From assembly GCA_019192445.1 (NCBI GenBank), contig JAHCMK010000011.1, positions 1-64,000 of the forward strand: DNA of 64,000 nucleotides, in the 5' to 3' direction. The notes below the pieces were generated by a model that did not search any database, had not been told where the DNA came from, and was given only the letters and a program-made list of their open reading frames with translations. A program made the translations under genes and the position numbers. Positions 26,706 through 35,117 of the stretch are shown here, in pieces; the first letter of the stretch is position 1; every line of letters begins with the position of its first letter. The DNA comes from Oceanococcus sp. HetDA_MAG_MS8 (GTDB lineage: Bacteria; Pseudomonadota; Gammaproteobacteria; Nevskiales; Oceanococcaceae).

Positions 26706-27815
26706 GTGGACTCCGGCGTTTTCAGTTTTGATGCCATTGCCTGGGCCTTGACCAGCATCACACTGCTGTTGGGTTGGTATCCCAGCCGCTGTGAATGGGT
26801 GCAGCAATATTCCATCGTCGGTCGCGCTCGCTGCTTTTGGCGCAGTTTCAAGCTCATCTTACCGGGGACCGTGCTGGGCATATTGCTGGCGCTGGGCTGG
26901 CCACATAGGGTCCCGCCCCTGGCCTTGTCCGCCCCCAGCAGCTGGGCCTCGGCCTGCTTGGTCCTTGGCTACATCTGTATTTTTTTGCCCCTACGCATGG
27001 GTCCGATGCGGCAAGTGATGGGAATGGAGTGGCGACAAATCGCTTGGCGCAGTCTGAAGAGTGAATGGGTGATCCTGGCTGCAGTTCTTTGCGCAGGACT
27101 ACTTGGCCCCCTGCTGACGACCACCTTCGGAGCCCGCGCATGGTGGCTTATTGCCATTATTGGCCCGCCCGCAGAGTGGTTATGGTTACAGCTCCAACAG
27201 ACGCCACCCGGTGCGAGCCAGCTTCCCGATACGGCCCGCGCCATGCACTTCCGGGAGTGGGGACAACGCTGGGGAATCCCCCTGGATGTGCGCATTGTCG
27301 GCAGCGACCCTTACACTGTGAATGCCCGTGCTGGCGGCCCCAGCCGGCGACCCAAAGTCTGGCTCTGGCCCAAACTCTTGGACATATTGGATCGTGGGGA
27401 AGTCGATGCTGTCATGGCGCATGAAATCGGCCATATCCGCTTGGGCCACTTTGCCCAACGCTTCGCATTGCAGTGCGGCGTTTGGCTACTCTGCGCAGGC
27501 ACTGCCGTACTGCTATGGCCATTGATGCACAGCCACGCTAACGCAAGCCCCGCCGCCATTCCCCTTACCTTGCTCATTGTGGCCATCATGCGCTTACTCG
27601 CCACGCCGCTGTTAGCAACCCAGCAACGCCGCTTTGAGTTTGAAGCCGATACCTTCGCCAGCGAGCACAGCAGTGCTAGTGACCTGGCGCGGGCCCTGCG
27701 CAAGCTGCAACCCGACCCAGGCCGCAGTCACCCCCTGTACGCCAGCTTTTGGAACACCCACCCAGACATGCTGGATCGCCTCCAAGCCATCGAACACTCT
27801 GTCACACATTCGTGA
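26706..27815 (+). CDS. Membrane-bound M48-family zinc metalloprotease
   Basis: A 369-residue protein from a GTG start. Several N-terminal membrane segments (about 8-24, 48-65, 78-96, 120-160) precede a peptidase domain. The zinc motif HEIGH stands in AHEIGHIRLGHF, with the third ligand Glu in FEFEADTFA. Two more membrane helices lie between those motifs, as in HtpX/Ste24-type enzymes. It precedes the ABC operon on the same strand, and the enhancer-like dyad for that operon overlaps its last codons. Substrate unknown. Confidence 0.82.
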   Translation: MDSGVFSFDAIAWALTSITLLLGWYPSRCEWVQQYSIVGRARCFWRSFKLILPGTVLGILLALGWPHRVPPLALSAPSSWASACLVLGYICIFLPLRMGPMRQVMGMEWRQIAWRSLKSEWVILAAVLCAGLLGPLLTTTFGARAWWLIAIIGPPAEWLWLQLQQTPPGASQLPDTARAMHFREWGQRWGIPLDVRIVGSDPYTVNARAGGPSRRPKVWLWPKLLDILDRGEVDAVMAHEIGHIRLGHFAQRFALQCGVWLLCAGTAVLLWPLMHSHANASPAAIPLTLLIVAIMRLLATPLLATQQRRFEFEADTFASEHSSASDLARALRKLQPDPGRSHPLYASFWNTHPDMLDRLQAIEHSVTHS

Positions 27816-27817
27816 CA
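27800..27817. promoter_or_regulatory. Enhancer-like dyad for ABC operon
   Basis: TGTCAC-acattc-GTGACA is a perfect inverted repeat with 6-bp arms, centred about 96 bp upstream of the start predicted from the sigma-54 promoter at 27878. It fits the TGTNNC-N6-GNNACA pattern found upstream of five other sigma-54 promoters here, and probably binds the AcoR-like activator. Confidence 0.62.
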
Positions 27818-27877
27818 CTTCCTTGGACGCCCAGGCCCAAAACGCCGCCTTGATGCGGCTGAAACGCCGAGTCTGCT

Positions 27878-27893
27878 TGGCACCGAACTTGCG
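27878..27893 (+). promoter_or_regulatory. Sigma-54 promoter of ABC operon
   Basis: TGGCACCGAACTTGCG matches the -24/-12 consensus TGGCAC-N5-TTGC, with GG at 27879-27880 and GC at 27891-27892 separated by exactly 10 bases. Transcription would begin near 27904, 35 bp before the binding-protein start. Confidence 0.75.
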
Positions 27894-27938
27894 GTTGGGA
27901 AGGAGTATCTAGCGCGAAGGCGCAGTTCGAGGAGACAC

Positions 27939-28949
27939 ATGAGCCCACCCTTAAGGCGGCTTTGCCGCTGGTTCGGCATCGCTCTGGGGCCACTGGCATT
28001 GGCCCTAAGCTGCTGGCCCACAGCCCAGGCGGCTGATTTGCCACAAGTGCGCGTGGCCACACTGAGCTTTGGCACTGTGGCCTGGGAAATCAACACTCTG
28101 CAGCATCATCAACTGCCCCAACGCTACGGAGTCGAGTTGGTCCATATCCCCGTCGCCAATAACGACGCGTCCACCATTGCTTTGCAAGGGGGGGCCGCAG
28201 ATGTGGTGGTGAGCAATTGGTTCTGGGTCTCGCGTCAACGCGGCAGCGGCCGAGCCTACCAATTCGTCGCGCATACCCTCGCCACGGGCGCACTTGTCAT
28301 GCATAAGGATCGACATTTTGCAGACCTTCGCGACTTAAGAGGACTGCGTCTGGGTATCGGCGGAGGCCCCACCGATAAAAGCTGGCTGCTGCTGCAGGCC
28401 TATGCGCAACAGGAGCATGGCATCAGGCTGCGCGACAGCACCGAACTGGAATTCGCCGCACCGCCAACGCTGAATCAGTTGCTCAGCCGAGGACGACTTG
28501 ATGCCGTGCTCAACTTCTGGCACTTCAACACCCGCCTCATTGCTGCTGGACACCAGCCGGTCCTGCGGGTGGAGCAAATGCTTAGCGCTCTGGAGGTCCA
28601 TGAACCCCTGCCACTCCTAGGCTGGGTCTTTGCGGAGGACTTTGCGCGTGAGCAGCCTGCCGCCCTGCGCGGTTTTTTAGCGGCCTCTCAAGCCGCTAAA
28701 AACATCCTCCGCAGCAGCGATGCCGAATGGCAGCGGCTACGCCCGCAGATGAAAGCCCCGGACCAAGCCACCTTTGAGGCCCTACGCGACGCCTATCGCG
28801 AGGGCATCCCAGAGCCCAACATGCAGGTGAATCGCAGCGAAGCCGCTGCTCTTTATGCGCGCTTGGCCAAGCTGGGTGGCCCCGCCCTGGTTGGACGCAG
28901 CCCCACACTCAGCGAGGGGGTCTTCTGGACACCGCCCACCACACCTTAA
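27939..28949 (+). CDS. ABC transporter substrate-binding protein, NitT/TauT type
   Basis: A 336-residue periplasmic protein with a Sec signal peptide ending TAQAA near residue 31. The mature part has the NMT1/SsuA-like fold pattern (VRVATLSFGTVAWEINTL, GGAADVVVSNWFWV, DLRGLRLGIGGGPTDKSW, GRLDAVLNFWHF). This family binds small organic ligands such as sulfonates, taurine or pyrimidines. GAGGAG lies upstream of the ATG. It is the first gene of a seven-gene operon driven by a sigma-54 promoter and shared with the Ped-type ABC genes. Its ligand is unknown. Confidence 0.85.
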   Translation: MSPPLRRLCRWFGIALGPLALALSCWPTAQAADLPQVRVATLSFGTVAWEINTLQHHQLPQRYGVELVHIPVANNDASTIALQGGAADVVVSNWFWVSRQRGSGRAYQFVAHTLATGALVMHKDRHFADLRDLRGLRLGIGGGPTDKSWLLLQAYAQQEHGIRLRDSTELEFAAPPTLNQLLSRGRLDAVLNFWHFNTRLIAAGHQPVLRVEQMLSALEVHEPLPLLGWVFAEDFAREQPAALRGFLAASQAAKNILRSSDAEWQRLRPQMKAPDQATFEALRDAYREGIPEPNMQVNRSEAAALYARLAKLGGPALVGRSPTLSEGVFWTPPTTP

Positions 28950-29710
28950 GCGCAGGCTCTCTAAGTACCACTGCCGAGCGGCGCTGGCATTGGCTTGGCT
29001 GGCTAGGCCTAGTTGCTGCGTGGCAATTGTCGGCGTGGCTACTGCAAGACCCCTTATTACCGGGCCCGGCGCAGGTGCTGCAGGTGTTGCTACGGGAAAC
29101 CCTGCACGGAGAGCTGCTCTTCCACCTCGGTGCCACTCTGGCCAGGGTGGGCAGCGCCTTTGTGCTGGCGATGGGCCTAGGCTGCGCCCTCGGCATGGCC
29201 ATGGGCCGCTCGGCACGCCTCAACGCGGCTTTAGATGGCCTACTTGTACTGAGCCTGAACTTGCCGGCTTTGGTCACCATGATCCTGTGTTATGTGTGGT
29301 TTGGACTCTCCGACTTGGCTGCCATACTCGCCGTGGCCTTGAACAAGATTCCTACCGTAGTGGTGACCTTGCGCGAGGGAACACGAGCGCTTGATCGTAA
29401 ATTGCTCGAAGTGGCCGCCGTGTACCAGCTCCCGCCGCTGCGACGATTAGGCCGAGTGGTGCTACCGCAGTTGGTGCCATACATGTTGGTGGCAGCACGC
29501 TCTGGCTTGGCCTTAATTTGGAAAATTGTGCTGGTCGTGGAGTTAATGGGCCGACCCAACGGGGTGGGATTCCAGCTGTCTAGCTATTTCCACTACTTCG
29601 ATATCGCTGGGGTGCTGGCCTATACCCTCGCCTTCGCCCTGGTCGTCATCAGCCTGGAAGCTTTGATCCTGCGCCCGGCCGAGCGTCGCTTCAACAGGTG
29701 GCGACCATGA
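28925..29710 (+). CDS. ABC transporter permease, NitT/TauT (SsuC) type
   Basis: An inner-membrane permease with the EAA-loop region LLEVAAVYQLPPLRRLGRVVLPQLVPY. The first conventional start is TTG at 29027 (227 residues), but that removes the expected first membrane helix. The frame is open upstream and encodes AERRWHWLGWLGLVAAWQL, a good helix. A CTG at 28925 with GAGGGGG 4 bp before it would give 261 residues, the usual length for this family, and a 25-bp overlap with the binding-protein gene. I choose the CTG start by inference; the downstream end and family are firm. Confidence 0.78.
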   Translation: MDTAHHTLSAGSLSTTAERRWHWLGWLGLVAAWQLSAWLLQDPLLPGPAQVLQVLLRETLHGELLFHLGATLARVGSAFVLAMGLGCALGMAMGRSARLNAALDGLLVLSLNLPALVTMILCYVWFGLSDLAAILAVALNKIPTVVVTLREGTRALDRKLLEVAAVYQLPPLRRLGRVVLPQLVPYMLVAARSGLALIWKIVLVVELMGRPNGVGFQLSSYFHYFDIAGVLAYTLAFALVVISLEALILRPAERRFNRWRP

Positions 29711-30444
29711 ACCATTGGCAAATCCGCATTCACGCTAAGCAGCACAGCCCCCAGGGGCCGCGCCTGCTGCCCAACCTGCAATTAGACCTGGAGCCCGGTC
29801 GTTTTGTCGCGATCGTCGGTCCGTCCGGCGTGGGCAAGTCCACCTTGTTACATATTCTGGCGGGCCTGGATAACGACTTCGCAGGTCGCCTGCTTTGGGG
29901 AAACACTCAAGCTCGCCCAAAGGATGTGGGTTTTGTGTTCCAAGACCCACGCTTAATGCCTTGGCTGACAGTGGCCCAGAACCTACTCTTGGTCCAGCCC
30001 CAACCGGATCAGCATCGCGTGCAGACTCTGCTGGAGGCCGTAGGCCTGGGCGGCTGCCAGCACCAATTCCCCAGCCAGCTTTCCGGTGGCATGCAGCGGC
30101 GTGTCGCCTTGGCGAGGGCCTGCCTTTTGAACCCGAGCTGGCTACTCTTGGACGAGCCCTTCGCCTCCCTGGACGCCCCAGCGGCCCAGGCTCTGCACCA
30201 GGTGTTGCTCAGCCTATGGCAACGCACCGAAGCCGGCATATTGCTGGTGACGCATGACCTGCGCGAAGCCTTGAGCTTGGCCGACAGCATTGTGTTCTTG
30301 TCGCGTCATGGTCAGGTGCTGCGCGAGATTGAGATTGACCTGCCTCGCCCTCGACACCCCGATTCAGCCGCCATTGCGCAGGTTTACAGCGATTTACTCA
30401 GCGATCATCCCGGCCTGCTGGCCGGTGAGGAGAAAAGCGCATGA
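29698..30444 (+). CDS. ABC transporter ATPase, NitT/TauT (SsuB) type
   Basis: A 248-residue ATPase with Walker A GPSGVGKST, Q-loop FVFQDPRLMPW, signature LSGGMQRRVALARA, Walker B WLLLDEPF and switch His in VTHDLREAL. It is the energy subunit for the permease encoded immediately upstream, whose gene it overlaps by 13 bp. The next ATPase gene overlaps it by 4 bp, so two distinct ABC systems run in one transcript. Confidence 0.93.
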   Translation: MATMNHWQIRIHAKQHSPQGPRLLPNLQLDLEPGRFVAIVGPSGVGKSTLLHILAGLDNDFAGRLLWGNTQARPKDVGFVFQDPRLMPWLTVAQNLLLVQPQPDQHRVQTLLEAVGLGGCQHQFPSQLSGGMQRRVALARACLLNPSWLLLDEPFASLDAPAAQALHQVLLSLWQRTEAGILLVTHDLREALSLADSIVFLSRHGQVLREIEIDLPRPRHPDSAAIAQVYSDLLSDHPGLLAGEEKSA

Positions 30445-31181
30445 ATGCCCCCGTTCTGAGCATTGCTCAGGTGCATAAAAGTTATGGCAGCAAGCATGCC
30501 CTCAGAGGTGTGAGTCTCAACCTGCACCCTGGAGAGTTCGTTGCCTTATTGGGACCCAACGGGGCTGGTAAGTCCACCTTGTTCCAAATTCTCAGCGGGC
30601 TGTTCACAGCCGACGCAGGCAAGGTCATAGTCTGCAATCACGATATGGCCCACCAGCCCATTCGGGCACTCGCTCGAATCGGTGTAGTCTTCCAGCAGCC
30701 AGCTTTAGACCTAGACCTCAGCGTTCAGGGCAACTTGAGCTTTCATGCCCGTTTGCATGGGCTGGGTAAGCGCGCCGGTCCAGCCATTGCCCAGGCTATG
30801 CATATGGCCGGATTGGAGGAGCATGCGCATGCCAAGGCGCGCAGCCTGTCTGGGGGCATGCGCCGCCGGGTGGAAATGGTGCGGGCGCTCTTGCATGCCC
30901 CAGCCTTACTGCTGATGGATGAGGCAACCGTCGGCCTAGACCCAGCCTCACGACGGCGCCTATTAGCCGATGTCCGCGAACGCTGTCAGCGCGATGGCCT
31001 GGGCGTTTTGTGGGCCACTCATCTGGTGGAGGAGGCCCATGCGGCCGATCGCGTAGTGATTCTTCATCACGGTCAGATCATCGCCAGCGGCACTCCCTCA
31101 GTGCTTTGCCAAGACCATGAGCAGGAGGATTTGGAATCCGTGTTTTTACATCTTACCCAGGCCACACCATGTCCCGCTTAA
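30441..31181 (+). CDS. ABC transporter ATPase of PQQ-alcohol dehydrogenase system (PedB-like)
   Basis: A 246-residue ATPase with Walker A GPNGAGKST, signature LSGGMRRRVEMVRALL, Walker B LLLMDEATVGLD and WATHLVEE. The sequence class is that of DrrA/ABC-2 exporters rather than importers. Its neighbours (beta-propeller, PQQ-associated binding protein, ABC-2 permease) match the conserved PQQ-dependent alcohol-dehydrogenase-associated ABC cluster, called Ped in Pseudomonas putida. There the transporter has been reported to support lanthanide-dependent growth on alcohols. Confidence 0.88.
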   Translation: MNAPVLSIAQVHKSYGSKHALRGVSLNLHPGEFVALLGPNGAGKSTLFQILSGLFTADAGKVIVCNHDMAHQPIRALARIGVVFQQPALDLDLSVQGNLSFHARLHGLGKRAGPAIAQAMHMAGLEEHAHAKARSLSGGMRRRVEMVRALLHAPALLLMDEATVGLDPASRRRLLADVRERCQRDGLGVLWATHLVEEAHAADRVVILHHGQIIASGTPSVLCQDHEQEDLESVFLHLTQATPCPA

Positions 31182-32134
31182 CTCTTCTGAGCCTTGGGCT
31201 CTGGCTCTGCAGTCCATCGGTACTGGCTGCTGAACGCATCATTGTTTCTAGTGAAGGCGACGATGTTTTACAGGTACTTCAGGCAGACAACCTGCAGACC
31301 TTGCGCCAAATCGCGGTGAGCGAACGCCCCCGCGATATGCAGCTTTCCAGTGATGGCCGATGGCTGTATGTCGCCTGCGGCGATGGCGATAGCATCGATG
31401 TGATTGACGTCGCCACGCTTCAGAGACAGCGGCGGTTACATCCCCTGGACGACCCCGAAATGTTCGCCCTCACACCCGATGGGAGCCAGCTGTGGGTGAG
31501 TAATGAAGACGACGCTCAGATAAGCCTGCTGGATGCCCAATCTGGGGAGGTATTAGCCGAGGTGGATACCGGCCCCGAACCGGAGGGCATTGTGCTCAAT
31601 GCCGATGGCAGTCGGGCCTATGTGGCATCGGAAGTGGCCAACATGATCCATGTGGTCGATACCGCGGCGCACACCATCGTCGCCAATATCCTCGTCGGCA
31701 ACCGGCCGCGGCGGATGGCGCTCAGTGCTGGTGAAAAGGAGCTGTGGGTGACCAATGAACTCTCTGGTGATCTCAGTGTGGTCGACCTGAGTCAGGCCCG
31801 CGAAGTCCAGCGGATTCGCTTTGCACCCAAAGGCTTTCGCCCCGAAGATTTAGGCCCGGTGGGGTTGGTGCTCAGCGCCGATAAGCAAACCGCCTACGTG
31901 GCATTGGGCCGCAGCAATCATATTGCCCGGGTGGATGTGCGCAGCCGCCAGGTAGAAGACTATTTGCTCACCGGGCAGCGGGCCTGGGGGTTGGCCTTGC
32001 ACCCCACCCAGCCTTGGCTCTACGTGAGTAATGGTTTGTCGGACGATGTCGCGCGGGTGGATTTGGAGCGCTGGAAGTTGGTTACTGCAGCCAGCGCCGG
32101 ACGCACCCCGCATAGCATCGTGGTACTGCCATGA
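31169..32134 (+). CDS. PQQ-catabolism-associated YVTN beta-propeller protein
   Basis: A 321-residue exported protein with a signal peptide ending VLAAE near residue 21. About seven ~42-residue beta-propeller repeats carry the pattern (L/A)(Y/W)V..(N/S)....(I/V)..(V/I)D, for example GRWLYVACGDGDSIDVIDV, GSQLWVSNEDDAQISLLD and EKELWVTNELSGDLSVVDL. This family is found with PQQ alcohol dehydrogenase ABC genes. It may be a periplasmic scaffold or ligand carrier. The gene overlaps the upstream ATPase gene by 13 bp and the next by 4 bp. Confidence 0.88.
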   Translation: MSRLTLLSLGLWLCSPSVLAAERIIVSSEGDDVLQVLQADNLQTLRQIAVSERPRDMQLSSDGRWLYVACGDGDSIDVIDVATLQRQRRLHPLDDPEMFALTPDGSQLWVSNEDDAQISLLDAQSGEVLAEVDTGPEPEGIVLNADGSRAYVASEVANMIHVVDTAAHTIVANILVGNRPRRMALSAGEKELWVTNELSGDLSVVDLSQAREVQRIRFAPKGFRPEDLGPVGLVLSADKQTAYVALGRSNHIARVDVRSRQVEDYLLTGQRAWGLALHPTQPWLYVSNGLSDDVARVDLERWKLVTAASAGRTPHSIVVLP

Positions 32135-33345
32135 CCGGCGCCCCGCCAGGCGCCGCGCAGGCTCGGAATTGGCCGGGCAGCACAGGGGCCATGGCTTGCA
32201 CACTGTGTTTGGGCCTGTTGCTAGGCCTAGTGTTCTTTCCGCCCTGGGCACATGCTGCGCAGTTGGCTCTGGGTTATGTGGACTGGCAGGCCGACCCCCG
32301 CTACCGCGACTCCCATACCGAGCAACGCTACCCTCAAGCTCCATGGGGGCGCCCCCTGGCGGCTGCTCAAATGGCCCTGGATGAGGCCCGCTTTGCTCTG
32401 CAGGCCCAAAACCTCAGGGCGCAACTGGAGCACCAGCGGCTGCAGCAATCCACAGACCTTGCCCCCTTATTGGAGCAGTGGCGGCAGCAGAATCGGCGCT
32501 TTGTACTGGTAGATGTTCCTGGAGAGTGGCTGCACAAGCTGGAGATACCGGCTGGGATGACCCTGCTCAATATCAGCGCAGAGGATCAGGCTCTGCGCCA
32601 AAGCCAGTGTCAACCGGCTGTGCTGCACGTCATTCCCTCCGCGCGCCAACGCAGCGATGCCCTGGCTCAACATCTGCTGAGCCGGCGCTGGCGCAAGATC
32701 TTGGTGCTCCATGCGCAAACCGACCACTCCTTGCTCCAGCAATGGCAGGCGACGGCCCAACGTTACGGGCTCAAAACGGTGGCCACGCGCGTGTTTGAGT
32801 ATGGCAATGACCCGCGCCGCCGTGAGCTCAACAATGTAGAACTGCTCACCAGTGGCAAAGACCATGATGTGGTGATGGTCTGGGATGCGGGCGGTGAGTT
32901 CGCCCGCCGTACCCCCTATGCCACCCAACACCCACGACCGGTGGCCGGCAGTGCCGGCCTCACCGCCCGCGCCTGGCATCCGCGCTGGGAGCGTTACGGT
33001 GCTAAGCAACTTAATAATCGCCTGCATGAGGCCCTGGATCGGCCGGCCACCGACGTGGACTGGGCAGCGTGGATGGCGACCAAAGCCGTGCTCGAGGCCA
33101 GTCAACGTAGCCCTAGCCCCGACTTTGCGGCACGCGATCAATTCTTGCGCAGCCAGGAGATTTATCTGGATGGGTTTAAGGGCTTCCGACTGGGTTTTCG
33201 ACCCTGGAGTGGGCAGCTACGCCAACCCCTGCTGCTGGCCACCTCGGACTGGGTCATCAGCAGCGCGCCACTAGAGGGCTTTGCCCACCCACGCAACAAC
33301 CTCGACACCTTAGGTACCGCAGACAATGAAGGAGGCTGCCAATGA
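32131..33345 (+). CDS. Substrate-binding protein of PQQ-alcohol dehydrogenase ABC system (PedA-like)
   Basis: A 404-residue periplasmic binding protein related to branched-chain amino-acid binders. Its N terminus is long, with the hydrophobic stretch ACTLCLGLLLGLVFF and a cleavage site near AHAAQ; an internal start at about residue 21 would give a more typical signal peptide. The mature part begins QLALGYVDWQADPRYRD and contains GRPLAAAQMALDEARF, typical of the PQQ-associated type. Ligand unknown; pairing of a binding protein with an ABC-2 exporter-like permease is a peculiarity of this family. Confidence 0.85.
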   Translation: MTGAPPGAAQARNWPGSTGAMACTLCLGLLLGLVFFPPWAHAAQLALGYVDWQADPRYRDSHTEQRYPQAPWGRPLAAAQMALDEARFALQAQNLRAQLEHQRLQQSTDLAPLLEQWRQQNRRFVLVDVPGEWLHKLEIPAGMTLLNISAEDQALRQSQCQPAVLHVIPSARQRSDALAQHLLSRRWRKILVLHAQTDHSLLQQWQATAQRYGLKTVATRVFEYGNDPRRRELNNVELLTSGKDHDVVMVWDAGGEFARRTPYATQHPRPVAGSAGLTARAWHPRWERYGAKQLNNRLHEALDRPATDVDWAAWMATKAVLEASQRSPSPDFAARDQFLRSQEIYLDGFKGFRLGFRPWSGQLRQPLLLATSDWVISSAPLEGFAHPRNNLDTLGTADNEGGCQ

Positions 33346-34148
33346 TCGGCCACGCCCTGCAGGCTCTGCATGCTGTCGTCACCCGCGAATTATTGCGCTT
33401 CGTCCAGCAGCGTTCGCGTCTGCTGTCATCACTGGTCCGGCCGACATTATGGTTAGTGGTCTTCGCCGCCGGCTTTCAAAACGTCTTTGGCGTGGCTGTC
33501 ATTGAGCCCTACACCAGCTTTGTGACCTATCAGGTTTACATCGCCCCTGGCCTACTCGGCATGGTGCTGCTGTTTAATGGCATGCAATCCAGCCTGGCCA
33601 TGGTCTACGATCGCGAAATGGGCACCATGCGCTTGCTGCTCACCGCGCCACTACCGCGCTGGTGGTTGTTGGCCTGCAAGCTTTTTGGTGGCGTGGTGCT
33701 CTCTGTGGCCCAGGCCTACGCCTTCTTGTTGCTCTGCGCCCTGTTCGGTGTAGGCCTGCCCTGGCTGGGTTACCTCCAGGTGCTCCCGGCGTTGATGATT
33801 AGCGGCATGATGTTGGGGGCCCTGGGGCTGCTGCTGGCAACCAGCATCCGCCAGTTGGAAAACTTTGCCGGCACCATGAACTTCGTGATCTTCCCCATGT
33901 TTTTCTTGTCCACCGCGCTGTACCCCTTGTGGAAACTGCGCGAGTCTGGGGCGGAATGGCTGTATTGGGTGGCCTCCATCAACCCCCTCACCCATGCCGT
34001 GGAGCTGATTCGCTTCGCTGTGCATGGTCAGCTGCAAACGACCAGCCTCAGCGTGGTAAGCGGCTGCTTTTTGGTGTTTTTCCTGGCCGCTTGCTGGGGT
34101 TTTGATCCGCAAAGAGGGGTGATCAAAAAGCGCGCCCGCGGCAGCTAA
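33342..34148 (+). CDS. ABC-2 type permease (PedC-like)
   Basis: A 268-residue inner-membrane protein with about six membrane segments and the ABC-2 pattern (LVRPTLWLVVFAAGF, MVYDREMGTMRLLLTAPLPRWWLL, FPMFFLSTALYPLW, NPLTHAVELIRFA). It is the last gene of the operon begun at 27939 and overlaps the preceding gene by 4 bp. It forms the membrane channel for the PedB-like ATPase. Direction of transport and cargo are not established from sequence. Confidence 0.9.
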   Translation: MIGHALQALHAVVTRELLRFVQQRSRLLSSLVRPTLWLVVFAAGFQNVFGVAVIEPYTSFVTYQVYIAPGLLGMVLLFNGMQSSLAMVYDREMGTMRLLLTAPLPRWWLLACKLFGGVVLSVAQAYAFLLLCALFGVGLPWLGYLQVLPALMISGMMLGALGLLLATSIRQLENFAGTMNFVIFPMFFLSTALYPLWKLRESGAEWLYWVASINPLTHAVELIRFAVHGQLQTTSLSVVSGCFLVFFLAACWGFDPQRGVIKKRARGS

Positions 34149-34178
34149 GGCGCGCAAACACCTCGACACAAGCCCGCG

Positions 34179-34514
34179 TTAAGACTGTGCCTCACCGCCC
34201 TGGGGGCCATAAAAAAACACCCATACCGCGAAATCCTCGGAGAACTGCTCGAAGCGATGCTCCACCCCGGCCGGAACAAATAGAAAAGACCCGGCCTCCA
34301 CCGACACTGTGGCCTCACCGTTGTAGAACCGGCCTCGCCCGCGTGCCACCACGTAGATCTCATCCCGGTCATGGGGGCTTTGCCGATCGCGCTCGACGGG
34401 CATGTATAGCTCCGCCTCCATAGACCCATGTTCGAACACGGGGATGGCGAGATTTCCAGGTGGTGGCGGACCCAAAGCTATTGCCTGTGCCAGGTTTATT
34501 GAAGTTGCAGTCAT
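34179..34514 (-). CDS. Cupin-domain protein
   Basis: A 111-residue single-domain cupin. The metal-site motif 1 reads SPHDRDEIYVVARGRGRF, with the expected His and Glu but a short HxxxE spacing, and motif 2 reads VPAGVEHRFE with the conserved His. Likely a cytosolic small-molecule or metal-binding protein. It converges on the ABC operon, ending 30 bp from it. Specific function is not recognisable. Confidence 0.78.
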   Translation of the reverse strand: MTATSINLAQAIALGPPPPGNLAIPVFEHGSMEAELYMPVERDRQSPHDRDEIYVVARGRGRFYNGEATVSVEAGSFLFVPAGVEHRFEQFSEDFAVWVFFYGPQGGEAQS

Positions 34515-34594
34515 CGACTTATGTTGGTCCTTTGCAGGTTATGACGACTGTGCCAAAGAGTTCGGCGACTAGCTAGACGGTGAGCCACATTGAT

Positions 34595-34927
34595 TTATCG
34601 GTATGGAATGGGTCGCTCACTGAGCACGACCCTATTACCCCGGTCGTCGGTTCGTACCAGCTCTTGTCGGCCATGCCTACAGCGCATGTAGATCACGTTC
34701 ACCTCGCCGTTGGCCTCGGCAAGGCATTCATCCCTAGAACGAGGTTTGATGGTGATCCATTGCGGTTGGGTGGAGCTTAGAGCCTTCGACAGTCCTTCGC
34801 TCAGGCCTTCACCAACGCCAGCACCAAATTGACCAACTGCACGCCCGGCGGACTTGGCAGCGCCAGCTGCAAAGGCATTCAACGGCACAAGCGCACAACA
34901 AATCATAGCGATCACTTTTCGAGTCAT
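34595..34927 (-). CDS. Small exported protein of unknown function
   Basis: A 110-residue product. The ATG at 34927 is preceded by AGGAGGGG, an almost perfect ribosome site, and begins a signal peptide (TRKVIAMICCALVPLNAFAAG). The mature part has a Gly/Ala-rich amphipathic segment (AVGQFGAGVGEGLSEGLSKAL), then two cysteines, DECLAEANGEVNVIYMRCRHG, which may form a disulfide. No family recognised. It lies 190 bp downstream of pqqE on the same strand but probably has its own promoter. Confidence 0.65.
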   Translation of the reverse strand: MTRKVIAMICCALVPLNAFAAGAAKSAGRAVGQFGAGVGEGLSEGLSKALSSTQPQWITIKPRSRDECLAEANGEVNVIYMRCRHGRQELVRTDDRGNRVVLSERPIPYR

Positions 34928-35117
34928 GCTATCCCCTCCTGCTACGCGCAACATAGCGGTGATTGGCACCTAAGGGCAACAAGGCTTCATCAAGATCTGT
35001 CGATATGTCTGCATCCGTGGCAGCTCCATGAATTGCAGAGCCCTATCGCTGGAAGCAAACATGAATCGCTTCATGAACTCGTGGCAAATCACGACGAGCC
35101 TCATGAATCATCGCTGT

